Notes under the pieces: model-generated
Told to the model about the DNA's origin: nothing
The model's database searches: none
What the model saw: the letters and a program-made list of their open reading frames with translations, nothing else
Assembly: GCA_020636435.1 (NCBI GenBank)
Contig: JACJXX010000001.1
Coordinates: 3,675,001 to 3,739,000, forward strand
Source of the DNA: Lewinellaceae bacterium
GTDB lineage: Bacteria > Bacteroidota > Bacteroidia > Chitinophagales > Saprospiraceae
Length of the DNA: 64,000 bases
Reading direction: 5' to 3'
Shown here: one piece after another, positions 8,034 to 16,669 of the stretch
How positions within the stretch are numbered: position 1 is the stretch's first letter
Layout of the letters: every line of letters starts with the position of its first letter
Position numbers and translations under genes: made by a program

Positions 8034-9296
8034 TTAAGCCACCGCTTGTTTTTCCACTACGCCTTTCGCCTTGTAGTACAATTCCGAACAATTTTCCTCG
8101 GTGAGAATTTCGCGGGCTAACCGGTGCAGGTCGGCGGCAGTCACGTTCTGGTAAAAGCCGGCCTCCTCGTTGATCAGGTTGGCGTCGCCCAGCAGCTCGA
8201 AAAAAGAAAGGTTGATCGCTTTATTGAGCACGTTAAGCTCGGAGAAAACGAGCGTGCTTTCCATTTTGTTTTTGAGTTTCTGCAGTTCTTCCTCCGGAAT
8301 AGGGGTATCTTTTATCTGTTTCAGTTCTTTCCAAATGGCGGCTGAGGCTTCATCGAGGCTTACTCCGTTGGCCGGCTTGCCCTCGATGATCAGCAGCCCC
8401 GGGTCGATGGAACCCGTCACATAACAATCAATGCTGGAAAACAATTCCTGCTCCTTGAGCAAGCGCCGGTACAAGCGGGAGGAAGAGCCATTGCTCAACA
8501 CGTCAGAGATCAGGTCGGCCACGTAGTAATCGGGGTGGTTGCGCGCCGGCGTATGGAAGGCCAGGTAGATGGCGTCTACCGGCACATTGGCCTCGTTGAT
8601 GCGCCGTTCGAGGCGTTTCTGCGGGGGTTCCTGCGGCAATTTCCGCGCGGGTGTTTCCCCGTTGGGAATATCCCCGAACCATTTTTCCACCAACACCTTC
8701 ACTTCCGCAACCTTCACATTGCCGGCAATGGCCAGTATGGCGTTATTCGGCCGGTAATAGCGGTAGAAAAACTGCCGGACATCCTCCAGCGTTGCTTCTT
8801 CCACGTGCCTGGGCACTTTGCCAATGGTCGGCCAGCGATAGGGGTGAACCTTATAGGCCATATCGGCAATGTGATGCCACACATCGCCGTAGGGTTCATT
8901 CAGGCAGGTTTCTTTAAACTCCTCCACCACCACCTTGCGCTGTATTTCCAGCACCCGCTCGTCGAAGTTGAGGCTCATCATGCGGTCCGACTCCAGCCAC
9001 AAGGCCACCTCCAGGTTTTCGGCCGGCAGGATGTCGTAAAAATTGGTCATGTCGTTGTTGGTAAAGGCGTTGTTTTCGCCTCCCGCCATTTGGATGGGCG
9101 TATCGAAGTCAGGGATGTTGGCGGAACCTCCAAACATCAAATGCTCAAAAAGGTGGGCAAAGCCGGTCTTATCCGGCGATTCATCGCGCGCTCCTACATT
9201 GTACAGCACATTGACTGCCACCATAGGAGTGCTGTCATCTTCATGGACGAGGACGGTCAGCCCGTTGTCCAGTTCGAACCTTTCAAATTTTATCAC
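8034..9296 (-). CDS. M16 family zinc peptidase (pitrilysin/insulinase type)
   Basis: The 420-residue protein contains the inverted zinc motif HLFEH at residues 48-52 and the downstream glutamate in the VVVEEFKE region near residue 128, which together bind catalytic zinc. An N-terminal M16 domain is followed by the usual M16_C domain (DVRQFFYRYYRPNNAILAIAGNV). It lacks a signal peptide and matches the single-unit size of mitochondrial-processing-peptidase-like bacterial enzymes, which can pair with an inactive partner. No inactive paralogue is adjacent. The start at 9296 is an ATG giving MIKFERFELDNGL, typical of the family. Confidence 0.92.
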   Translation of the reverse strand: MIKFERFELDNGLTVLVHEDDSTPMVAVNVLYNVGARDESPDKTGFAHLFEHLMFGGSANIPDFDTPIQMAGGENNAFTNNDMTNFYDILPAENLEVALWLESDRMMSLNFDERVLEIQRKVVVEEFKETCLNEPYGDVWHHIADMAYKVHPYRWPTIGKVPRHVEEATLEDVRQFFYRYYRPNNAILAIAGNVKVAEVKVLVEKWFGDIPNGETPARKLPQEPPQKRLERRINEANVPVDAIYLAFHTPARNHPDYYVADLISDVLSNGSSSRLYRRLLKEQELFSSIDCYVTGSIDPGLLIIEGKPANGVSLDEASAAIWKELKQIKDTPIPEEELQKLKNKMESTLVFSELNVLNKAINLSFFELLGDANLINEEAGFYQNVTAADLHRLAREILTEENCSELYYKAKGVVEKQAVA

Positions 9297-9833
9297 AATT
9301 CATAGTTTATTTCAGTGCCGCCGTTTCATCAAACGCCAACAGGTGCATAACTGCAAATTTATAAAAAAACATTACGCTATGCACCAAAGTAGAACGCCTT
9401 TGCATCTATCTGGTTGAATCCGTTTAAAAAAAAATATTCATCGGGCCCGATGGCGATCAGCAAAACCGTCATTAGATGAAACGTCATGATATTTCCCGTT
9501 TAAGTAAAAACCGGGCCATCTTCCTTAAGGTTGGCCTGGCCATCCTGGCCTTCAATGGACACCGGGCTTGCAGCGGGGTAGGCCGGTGCGGGTGCAGATG
9601 AATTTGCCGGTGAAGTTCAGCCAGAAGTATTAGGTATAACTTCAATTTAATAACCAGGAGGTGGGCATAATGCCTTGAGATGCCTTTAAATAGAACGCGA
9701 ATTGGCGCGAATGCAACGGATTAGCGCGGATTTGGCAGGCAAAACCTGTGAAAATCCGCCGAATCTGCGGCATCCGCGTTCCGTTTCAACATAATGCCTA
9801 CCCTTCATTTAATAACCCAATACTCCCAAGCCT
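9297..9833. other. Intergenic region, no gene recognised
   Basis: This 537 bp gap lies between the divergent M16 and TonB-domain genes. Apart from the palindromic repeat at 9691-9790, I see no coding sequence with plausible start and composition. Short frames are interrupted. The segment 9297-9420 presumably holds the M16 promoter, but no convincing -7/-33 pair was identified. Confidence 0.6.
9691..9790. repeat. Repeat C, copy 1 (aacgcgaattggcgcgaat type)
   Basis: A palindromic repeat has the arms tagaacgcgaattggcg and ggcatccgcgttccgttt and an internal aaaatccgccgaatctgcgg segment. It shares its wording with the copies at 55376-55475 and 62966-63105. Repeats with this 'gcggatt / aaatccgc' vocabulary are widespread between genes in Bacteroidota genomes. 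Confidence 0.8.
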
Positions 9834-10919
9834 ATGCAAACTTTTATTTCTACCCTCTGCACGTGCCTGCTACTGGCACTATCCTGGAGCGCAGCAGCCC
9901 AGCCAACGGAAAACGATATCCCTACCTTTGTGGATGTGCGAGGCCAGGACATCTGCCAGCTGAAAATAAGTGAAAAGAATATCGGAGACAAGGGCGAAAA
10001 GCCAAAAGTGGATTACTCCCGGAATCCCGGAGCAGGCAATCGTCCCATTAAAGAGCAAGTACTAACCGAGGAAAATACTGTGCATATCAGTGAATGCTTC
10101 ACCGACTATCCTCCTTCCCGGCCCTCTGGCAATATTCCACCCCCGCCCCCACCACCACCTCCTCCTCCTCCTGAAATAATGTGTGGGGAAATTTTCAGAA
10201 TAGTGGAAGAGATGCCCCGGTTCCCAGGTTGCGAAGAGCTGCCGGCAACCCAGGAAAAGAAACAGTGTTCCGACGGCAAGCTGTTGAAGTTCCTCTACCA
10301 AAACCTAAACTACCCGGCCCTCGCCCGGGAAAGTTGTGTAGAGGGCACTGTCGTGATCCAGTTTGCGGTAGAAACAGATGGCAGCATTACCGGCGCCAAA
10401 GTAGTTCGCAATATCGGCGCCCAATGCGGCGAGGAGGCCCTTCGGGTAGTCAACCTGATGAACCAGCAGGGCCTGAAGTGGGTTCCAGGCAGGCAACGCG
10501 GCCGCGCCGTTCGGGTACAGTTCAACCTGCCGGTCAGGTTTCGTATCGATTGTCCCTCTGAAGAATTTCCTGCCTGCCCAATTGTGAAGGAAGAACAACC
10601 GGAAAAAGCCGAAGAAGCCCTCCCCCCTGCGGAAACTCCCCCTTCCGGCACTCCTCTAACCTTCGAACCGGAGAGCTTCCGGCTTTTCCCCAACCCGGCC
10701 GCCGAGCAGCTTAACGTCCGCCTGCAGGCAGCGCCCGGGCCCCTGATCCTGGCCATTGTCAACACTTCCGGGCAGGTGCTTTGGAAACAGGAATATGAAA
10801 ATTCCTCCGGCTCTCTGAATGAGCAGATCAACCTCGGCCAATGGCCTGCCGGCGCCTACTTCCTGCACATCGGGCAGCAAGGCTGGGCGCAGGTACATCC
10901 GTTTGTCAAGCAGCGGTAG
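9834..10919 (+). CDS. TonB C-terminal-domain protein with T9SS sorting tail
   Basis: The 361-residue protein has four parts. A signal peptide occupies residues 1-23 (CLLLALSWSAAAQ). A proline-run linker (PPPPPPPPPPPPE) lies near residues 103-115. A TonB C-terminal-like domain at about 120-245 includes PRFPGCEELP, LNYPALARESCVEGTVVIQFAV and ITGAKVVRNIG. A T9SS type A sorting domain (FRLFPNPAAEQLNVRLQ...PAGAYFLHIG) covers the last 80 residues. Classical TonB is anchored in the inner membrane. Here the leader looks cleavable and the tail predicts export to the cell surface, so it is unlikely to be an ordinary energy transducer. The function is unknown. Confidence 0.85.
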   Translation: MQTFISTLCTCLLLALSWSAAAQPTENDIPTFVDVRGQDICQLKISEKNIGDKGEKPKVDYSRNPGAGNRPIKEQVLTEENTVHISECFTDYPPSRPSGNIPPPPPPPPPPPPEIMCGEIFRIVEEMPRFPGCEELPATQEKKQCSDGKLLKFLYQNLNYPALARESCVEGTVVIQFAVETDGSITGAKVVRNIGAQCGEEALRVVNLMNQQGLKWVPGRQRGRAVRVQFNLPVRFRIDCPSEEFPACPIVKEEQPEKAEEALPPAETPPSGTPLTFEPESFRLFPNPAAEQLNVRLQAAPGPLILAIVNTSGQVLWKQEYENSSGSLNEQINLGQWPAGAYFLHIGQQGWAQVHPFVKQR

Positions 10920-10960
10920 CCCCAACCCGGAGCTTCTCACTGACGCCCTGCGCTGGCTTT

Positions 10961-11014
10961 CGGAGAAGCCGCCCCGCAGCAAGTTTCCCATCGGAATGCG
11001 GGGCGGGTTCTCCG
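10961..11014. terminator. Strong hairpin after the TonB-domain gene
   Basis: Two 18-nt arms, cggagaagccgccccgca (10961-10978) and tgcggggcgggttctccg (10997-11014), pair with one mismatch across an 18-nt loop. The stem begins about 40 bp after the stop codon. A run of A rather than T follows on the plus strand, so it may slow transcription or protect mRNA rather than be a textbook intrinsic terminator. Confidence 0.55.
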
Positions 11015-11171
11015 AAAAAAATCAAAAAACTGGTAGTTTTTCGACGAGTGGAAAGGGTAGCTGCCTTAAAGGCGGCGCCCTTTCCTTATTTCCGTCAACC
11101 TCTTCTTTTCCAACCTTCTCCTGTGCAGTCCGCCCGAATTTCATATATTTGGACAGCAAAAATAGCAACCT

Positions 11172-13307
11172 ATGGCACGCCCCGATTTCAGCAAGATCGA
11201 GATAGACAAGAAAGTATTAGGCGCCGCTGCCCGGCAGGGGCCGGATTGGATGACGCCGGAGAAAATACCGGTGCCTCCGGTATTATCGCCGGAAGACATC
11301 AAGGGCATGCAGCATCTTTCGTATGCCGCCGGCCTGCCTCCTTTTCTGCGCGGCCCCTACAGTTCTATGTATACGGTCCGGCCCTGGACGATACGCCAGT
11401 ATGCCGGGTTTTCTACGGCGGAAGAGAGCAACGCCTTTTACCGCCGCAACCTCGCCCAGGGCCAGAAGGGCCTTTCGGTGGCCTTCGACCTGGCCACCCA
11501 CCGCGGCTATGATTCCGACCACGAACGGGTGGCCGGCGATGTGGGCAAAGCCGGCGTGGCCATCGATTCGGTCGAAGACATGAAAATCCTCTTCGACCAG
11601 ATTCCGCTGGATAAAATGTCGGTCTCTATGACGATGAACGGCGCCGTTATTCCGATCATGGCCTTCTACATCATCGCGGCGGAAGAACAGGGCGTCAAGC
11701 CGGAACAACTCAGCGGCACCATTCAGAACGACATCCTCAAGGAATTCATGGTGCGCAATACCTACATCTACCCTCCGCTTCCTTCTATGCGCATCATCGC
11801 GGATATTTTTGAGTACACCTCCGGAAAAATGCCGCGGTTTAACTCCATCAGCATCAGCGGTTATCACATGCACGAGGCAGGCGCTACTGCCGACATCGAG
11901 CTGGCCTATACCCTGGCCGACGGCCTGGAGTACCTGCGCGCCGGCCTCCAGGCGGGCCTGAAGATCGATGATTTCGCCCCCCGCATTTCCTTCTTCTGGG
12001 GTATCGGCATGAACCACTTCATGGAAATTGCCAAGATGCGCGCCGCGCGTTTGTTGTGGGCCAAGATCGTCAAACAGTTCAACCCGCAGAGCGCCAAGTC
12101 GATGGCCCTGCGCACCCACTGCCAGACCTCCGGCTGGAGCCTGACGGAGCAGGATCCTTTCAATAATGTCGGGCGCACTTGCATCGAAGCCCTGGCTGCG
12201 GTACTGGGCGGCACGCAATCGCTGCACACCAATTCGCTGGACGAAGCCATTGCCCTGCCTACCGATTCCTCCGCCAAGATCGCCCGCGACACCCAAATCT
12301 ACCTGCAAAAGGAAACGGACGTCACCCGGGCGGTTGACCCCTGGGCCGGCTCTTACTATGTGGAATACCTGACCGGCGGCCTCGCTAAACGCGCCTGGGC
12401 GCTCATTCAGGAAGTAGAAGAACTGGGCGGCATGGCCAAGGCCATCGAAGAGGGCCTGCCCAAGCTGCGCATCGAAGAAGCCGCCGCCCGCAAGCAGGCC
12501 CGCATCGACAGCGGCAAAGACCAGATCGTAGGCGTCAACGTCTTCCAACTGGAAAAAGAGGACCCCATCGACATTCTGGAAGTCGACAACACTGCCGTCC
12601 GGGAGGCACAAGTCCGGCGGATCAATGAAGTAAAGCGCAAACGAGACGAGGGCGCCGTACAGGAAAGCCTGGAAGCGGTTTACCAGTGCGCCAAAACCGG
12701 CGAAGGCAACCTGCTCGAAAAGGCCGTTCAGGCCGCCCGCCTGCGCGCCACCCTGGGCGAAATCTCCTTTGCCATGGAGCGCCACTTTGGCCGCTTCGTC
12801 GCGCAGACCCGGTCGGTCTCCGGCGTCTATTCCAGTGAGATCAGCTCCAATGACGACTTCCGGAAGGCCAGGGAACTGGCCGACCGGTTTGCCGAACTGG
12901 AAGGCCGCCGCCCCCGCATCATGGTCGCCAAGCTCGGCCAGGACGGGCACGACCGCGGCGCCAAGGTGATCGCCACCAGCTTTGCCGACCTCGGCTTCGA
13001 CGTCGATATCGGCCCGCTCTTTCAAACACCCGCAGAGGCCGCCCGGCAGGCCGCCGAAAACGATGTGCACATCCTGGGCATCTCTTCTCTGGCCGCCGGC
13101 CATAAAACCCTGGTGCCGGAGACGATCGCCGAATTGAAGGAATTAGGCCGGGAGGATATCATGGTGGTCGTCGGCGGCGTCATCCCTCATCAGGATTATT
13201 CATTCCTGTTTGAGCAGGGAGTAGTGGGCGTTTTTGGGCCGGGCACGAAGATCGCCAGTGCGGCGGCGCAAATCTTGGAAGTATTGATCGAGGCGTTGGG
13301 GCGGTGA
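11172..13307 (+). CDS. scpA: Methylmalonyl-CoA mutase, catalytic large subunit
   Basis: The 711-residue protein has the N-terminal (beta/alpha)8 CoA-binding barrel (YSSMYTVRPWTIRQYAGFSTAEESNAFYRRNL, LPPFLRGPY) and a C-terminal B12-binding domain with the cobalt-ligating DGHDRGAK motif near residues 595-602. It interconverts succinyl-CoA and (R)-methylmalonyl-CoA using adenosylcobalamin, in propionate metabolism. The length equals that of active MutB/ScpA subunits. A small subunit, epimerase or MeaB chaperone gene is not adjacent. The ATG at 11172 gives MARPDFSKIEID, appropriate for the family. It converges on the TonB receptor gene with only 8 bp between the stops. Confidence 0.96.
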   Translation: MARPDFSKIEIDKKVLGAAARQGPDWMTPEKIPVPPVLSPEDIKGMQHLSYAAGLPPFLRGPYSSMYTVRPWTIRQYAGFSTAEESNAFYRRNLAQGQKGLSVAFDLATHRGYDSDHERVAGDVGKAGVAIDSVEDMKILFDQIPLDKMSVSMTMNGAVIPIMAFYIIAAEEQGVKPEQLSGTIQNDILKEFMVRNTYIYPPLPSMRIIADIFEYTSGKMPRFNSISISGYHMHEAGATADIELAYTLADGLEYLRAGLQAGLKIDDFAPRISFFWGIGMNHFMEIAKMRAARLLWAKIVKQFNPQSAKSMALRTHCQTSGWSLTEQDPFNNVGRTCIEALAAVLGGTQSLHTNSLDEAIALPTDSSAKIARDTQIYLQKETDVTRAVDPWAGSYYVEYLTGGLAKRAWALIQEVEELGGMAKAIEEGLPKLRIEEAAARKQARIDSGKDQIVGVNVFQLEKEDPIDILEVDNTAVREAQVRRINEVKRKRDEGAVQESLEAVYQCAKTGEGNLLEKAVQAARLRATLGEISFAMERHFGRFVAQTRSVSGVYSSEISSNDDFRKARELADRFAELEGRRPRIMVAKLGQDGHDRGAKVIATSFADLGFDVDIGPLFQTPAEAARQAAENDVHILGISSLAAGHKTLVPETIAELKELGREDIMVVVGGVIPHQDYSFLFEQGVVGVFGPGTKIASAAAQILEVLIEALGR

Positions 13308-13315
13308 ATTTCCCA

Positions 13316-15547
13316 TTAAAACCGATAAGTAACCTTTCCCCGCAGGAAGAAAGGCATACCCGGAGTAAAATGCAACTCCTCCACACTTTCCGCCTCTCCC
13401 CTCAGCCTCGATTCCGTAGCAAACTGGGCTTCATTCCATTCCGTGTCCAGCAGGTTCTCTCCGATGATGCTGAAGGTGGCCTTCCGGAAGGTATAATTGA
13501 GGTTGCCGTCGGTTACGAAATACCCCTTCGCCGTAATGCTGCCGTCTTCGTTGGCCGGCCGGCTTTTGATGTAGCGGTAGCGGATGCCACCCGAGAAACC
13601 CGAGGGAGACTGGAAAACAAGCCCTCCCGCCGCAGTCAGGTCCGGCGCGAGGGGAATGTAATCCGCCCCTTCGGGTTCGTCTATAGCGCGGGCGATGGTA
13701 TAGTTGACGTCCGAATCAAAAAACAACCCGTCCGTCAGTTGCCAGCGCATGCCCAATTCCAGGCCGTAGCGGCGCGTTTTGCCGCTGGGCTCCACGATGC
13801 CTTCATCTCCCACATAGACAAATTCCTGCTCCAGAAACAGGTACCAGAGGGCAGAATTGAACCACAGCCGGGGCAGGGGTTTCCAGGCCGTTCCCAAATC
13901 CAGGCCGTAAGCCGCCGGCAGTATCGCTCTTCCCTCCTGCGCCACCACGACGCGGGTGTCATTGGAATGAAATCCGATGCCGGATTTCAGGAATACCTGC
14001 CAGTTGCGGTTTGGATTGTAGATGAAATTCAGTTTGGGGCTTACAAAAGCCTTGTCTTCCGCCCGGGTGCTGTACAAGGCAGCCAGCTTGTCGACATAGT
14101 CAAATTTAAAGTAATCTACCCGCAGGCCGGGGTTGATCAGCACCTTGCCCAGGTCCAGCTCCGCTTCCGCGAAGCTGTAGATGTTGGACTCATTGATGTC
14201 GCCCAGGGCTATGGGTTCAAGCGTGGTTTTCCGGTTGAGGGTGCGGGAAAGCTCATTGTCCTTCACCTGATCGTAGCGCAGCCCGGCGCCGGCCTGCAGG
14301 TTCAGGTTTGCGCCGCTTAGCCGGTACTGCCGGTGCAGGACGCTTTCGATGCCGAAAATATTTCGGTTTTCTACCTGCCTTATCTGGTCTCCATTCTCCG
14401 GGTTGTTCAGGAAGAAAGTAAAGTTGGAATACAGCTCGAAATCGTACTGGGTGAAATAGGCCCGGCTTTTGACGAAAGCATTGCTGGAAATCATTTTGGT
14501 GTGGTGGAGGGCGACATTGGTGCGGCTGGTGGCGCCGCCTTCCGTATCGTCGATGGCCCCGAATCGGCCAATCAGGCCGGCGTCGATGGCCCGCTGAGGA
14601 ACCTGCCCGGAAGCGTCCCACTTGCTGGTGAAATGAGAAGCCAGAAAAGACAACTTGCCGTTGTTGGGCAGGTCAGCCGTGTATTTTCCCAGAACATTGA
14701 CCCGGTTGAAGTTTTGAGCGGACTCAAAAGGGCCATCAGACAGCAGGTACTCGGTGGCCAGGTAGGCGTTCTGGCCGGGGTTGCCGCCCAGCAGGTCGAA
14801 CAGGCCTACCGCTCTCAAGGTGTTGAATTGCCCGTATTCCAGCGACGCGAGGCTGTTGTCCAGCTTTTCTTTCGTTTGAAATTCTACATATCCGGCAGTA
14901 GTGAAATTGCCTCTGCTCGCATAGTAGGGCCCTTTGCCAAAGTCGATGTTTTCGATGGTTTCCGGAATCAGGAAATGCAGGTCGGCGTAGCCCTGGCCAT
15001 GGGCGTGGGACACCATATTGACCGGCATGCCGTCTACCGATATGCCGATATCAGTGCCGTGGTCGATGTCGAAGCCGCGCAGGAAAATCTGTTCGGCCTT
15101 GCCGCCGCCGGCGTGCTGGGCGATGAACAGGCCCGGCACTTTGCGGAGGACTTCCTGAGCGGAATTGACCGGGTTGTTCTCCAGGTCCAGGGTGGAAATC
15201 TGATTCAGGGTGCTGATCTTTTTGGAAATGACGACCTGTTCCAGATTGATGGGCGTTTCGTCCATCTCCACTGTGAGGTGCTGGGCGAAATCCTGCTCCT
15301 GCAGGATCACCTGCCGGGTTTTGAACCCGACAAAACTAACGTTGATGGTATCGCCGGCCTGTAGGCCGTCAAGGCGGAAAAGGCCTAGTTCGTTGGTGTG
15401 GGTGTGTTCTGTGCTGGAATATTTGATGACGTACGCATCCGGCACGGGAGTTCCGTATTGGTCAACTACTTTGCCTTCCAGGACCTGGCCGATCAGGCCG
15501 GTTGAACTCAGAATGATGGCAATGAAAATGGATATTGATCTTAACAT
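13316..15547 (-). CDS. TonB-dependent outer-membrane receptor, probable metal ligand
   Basis: The 743-residue product has a signal peptide (MLRSISIFIAIILSSTGLIGQ), a carboxypeptidase-regulatory-like domain (LEGKVVDQYGTPVPDAYVIK), a plug domain (STLDLENNPVNSAQEVLRKVPGL, then IFLRGFDIDHGTDIGISVDG and SHAHGQGYADLHFLIPE), and a 22-strand barrel ending FFLRGKVTYRF. I chose the ATG at 15547 because the upstream extension of the frame has no leader. The preceding gene (15684-16094) encodes a histidine-rich exported protein on the same strand. By analogy with other receptor/His-rich pairs, a metal ion or metal complex is a plausible ligand, but this is inference. Confidence 0.9.
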   Translation of the reverse strand: MLRSISIFIAIILSSTGLIGQVLEGKVVDQYGTPVPDAYVIKYSSTEHTHTNELGLFRLDGLQAGDTINVSFVGFKTRQVILQEQDFAQHLTVEMDETPINLEQVVISKKISTLNQISTLDLENNPVNSAQEVLRKVPGLFIAQHAGGGKAEQIFLRGFDIDHGTDIGISVDGMPVNMVSHAHGQGYADLHFLIPETIENIDFGKGPYYASRGNFTTAGYVEFQTKEKLDNSLASLEYGQFNTLRAVGLFDLLGGNPGQNAYLATEYLLSDGPFESAQNFNRVNVLGKYTADLPNNGKLSFLASHFTSKWDASGQVPQRAIDAGLIGRFGAIDDTEGGATSRTNVALHHTKMISSNAFVKSRAYFTQYDFELYSNFTFFLNNPENGDQIRQVENRNIFGIESVLHRQYRLSGANLNLQAGAGLRYDQVKDNELSRTLNRKTTLEPIALGDINESNIYSFAEAELDLGKVLINPGLRVDYFKFDYVDKLAALYSTRAEDKAFVSPKLNFIYNPNRNWQVFLKSGIGFHSNDTRVVVAQEGRAILPAAYGLDLGTAWKPLPRLWFNSALWYLFLEQEFVYVGDEGIVEPSGKTRRYGLELGMRWQLTDGLFFDSDVNYTIARAIDEPEGADYIPLAPDLTAAGGLVFQSPSGFSGGIRYRYIKSRPANEDGSITAKGYFVTDGNLNYTFRKATFSIIGENLLDTEWNEAQFATESRLRGEAESVEELHFTPGMPFFLRGKVTYRF

Positions 15548-15683
15548 GGTATATTTATTTAATGCCAGGCTCGCTCCATACAGCCAAAGGCCGTTCAGGC
15601 TGCCTGGTGACAGCAAATTGAAATTGGCAACTATTGACTCAATAGTTGTCGTAAAAGAAAAGATAAAATGGATGACGAATAGT

Positions 15684-16094
15684 TTACAATGCCGACATCC
15701 GGGGAGGAGGCACCGGGACTGAAGGGTAGTAAAATTCCGGCTGGAAAGGATGGCGATCGGGTTCAGGCAAACCTGCATCCAGAGGAGGAGTGAGCTGCGG
15801 TAGGGTAGCAGCGCATTCCGCGAACTTCTTTTTCAGGGGTTCGGCCTTGCCGGGTTCCGGGGCAGGCTCATCGGAGATTGGGGCAAGCAAATGGCCGGCC
15901 AGCTCCAAAATGCTGTGGTGATGGCCGGATACCGCATCTGCATGGTGGTGAAAATGGTGCTGCTGCACCGTGTGGCTCCAATGGGAAAGAAAGTGCAGGG
16001 CTTCCAGTACCGGGCTTTGAAACGTTCCGGCCAGGTAGAACAGCAGGAAACAGGCGGTAGTTATTTTCCTGTATTTTTCTGAAATGGATGCCAT
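15684..16094 (-). CDS. Small histidine-rich exported protein
   Basis: The 136-residue protein begins with a hydrophobic leader (ITTACFLLFYLAGTFQSP) followed by a dense histidine cluster at about residues 34-68 (HFLSHW, QQHHFHHHADAVSGHHH) and a proline-rich C-terminus (YPSVPVPPPR). Small exported proteins of this kind often precede TonB receptors in Bacteroidota and may bind or sense metal. It lies 136 bp upstream of the receptor start on the same strand, with an operon-like order. No catalytic domain is visible. Confidence 0.72.
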   Translation of the reverse strand: MASISEKYRKITTACFLLFYLAGTFQSPVLEALHFLSHWSHTVQQHHFHHHADAVSGHHHSILELAGHLLAPISDEPAPEPGKAEPLKKKFAECAATLPQLTPPLDAGLPEPDRHPFQPEFYYPSVPVPPPRMSAL

Positions 16095-16171
16095 GATGTG
16101 CTTTCTACTTGCTTTTTCTTTATATACGGAGGAAAAGGGGGGGGTGGATTGAAGAGGTTTCTAATAACTCA

Positions 16172-16410
16172 CATTTCGGTTAAAATTTGAAGGGTTTTCC
16201 AGGGATATATTGCTCCGGAGGAGCAAAATGTTGGTAGAAATAGGGTTAGCTACCTGTAATGAGCTCCAGAGGAGCGTAATATGAATAGGCTGGACGGTAA
16301 ACATTGCGCTCCTCCGGAGCTAAAAAGGAGGGTGGCCTTCATAATTCTAACAACATTCGGCTCCTCTGGAGCCCTGGCTATTCGAAAGTGGCCAAATTTT
16401 AACCGAAATG
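16172..16410. repeat. Repeat F: element with catttcggttaaaattt ends
   Basis: The outer arms catttcggttaaaattt (16172-16188) and aaattttaaccgaaatg (16394-16410) are perfect inverted repeats about 240 bp apart. Inside are four near-palindromic 'gctccggaggagc / gagctccagaggagcg / gcgctcctccggagc / ggctcctctggagcc' blocks. It encodes nothing obvious and occupies much of the 575 bp gap between the His-rich gene and the M48 peptidase. The rest of that gap (16411-16669) is AT-rich leader DNA for the M48 gene. Confidence 0.85.
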
Positions 16411-16669
16411 ACAGTAATAACTTCTGGATATAATTTGTACGAGTTTCTTTGTTTGAAAGGCGGTCACTATACTTGATGAATTGAAGCTATTTTTTACCCG
16501 ATAAATGAGCTATTCTTATTTTGAGTGGCTCACAGTGTCATTTCAGGTCATCTAGCTAATCATTAGCCCGATCATATCCTGAAAACAAAAATCAGCAAAG
16601 AGAACATTAGATTAACATTTACGGTTAATTTGTAAGTTAGGTATTGTTCAACAAACAAGAAACAAAATC

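Noticed and set aside
11283..13103. 606-codon minus-strand open frame opposite methylmalonyl-CoA mutase
   Set aside because: The mutase frame has full family motifs; the antisense frame is a low-complexity shadow.
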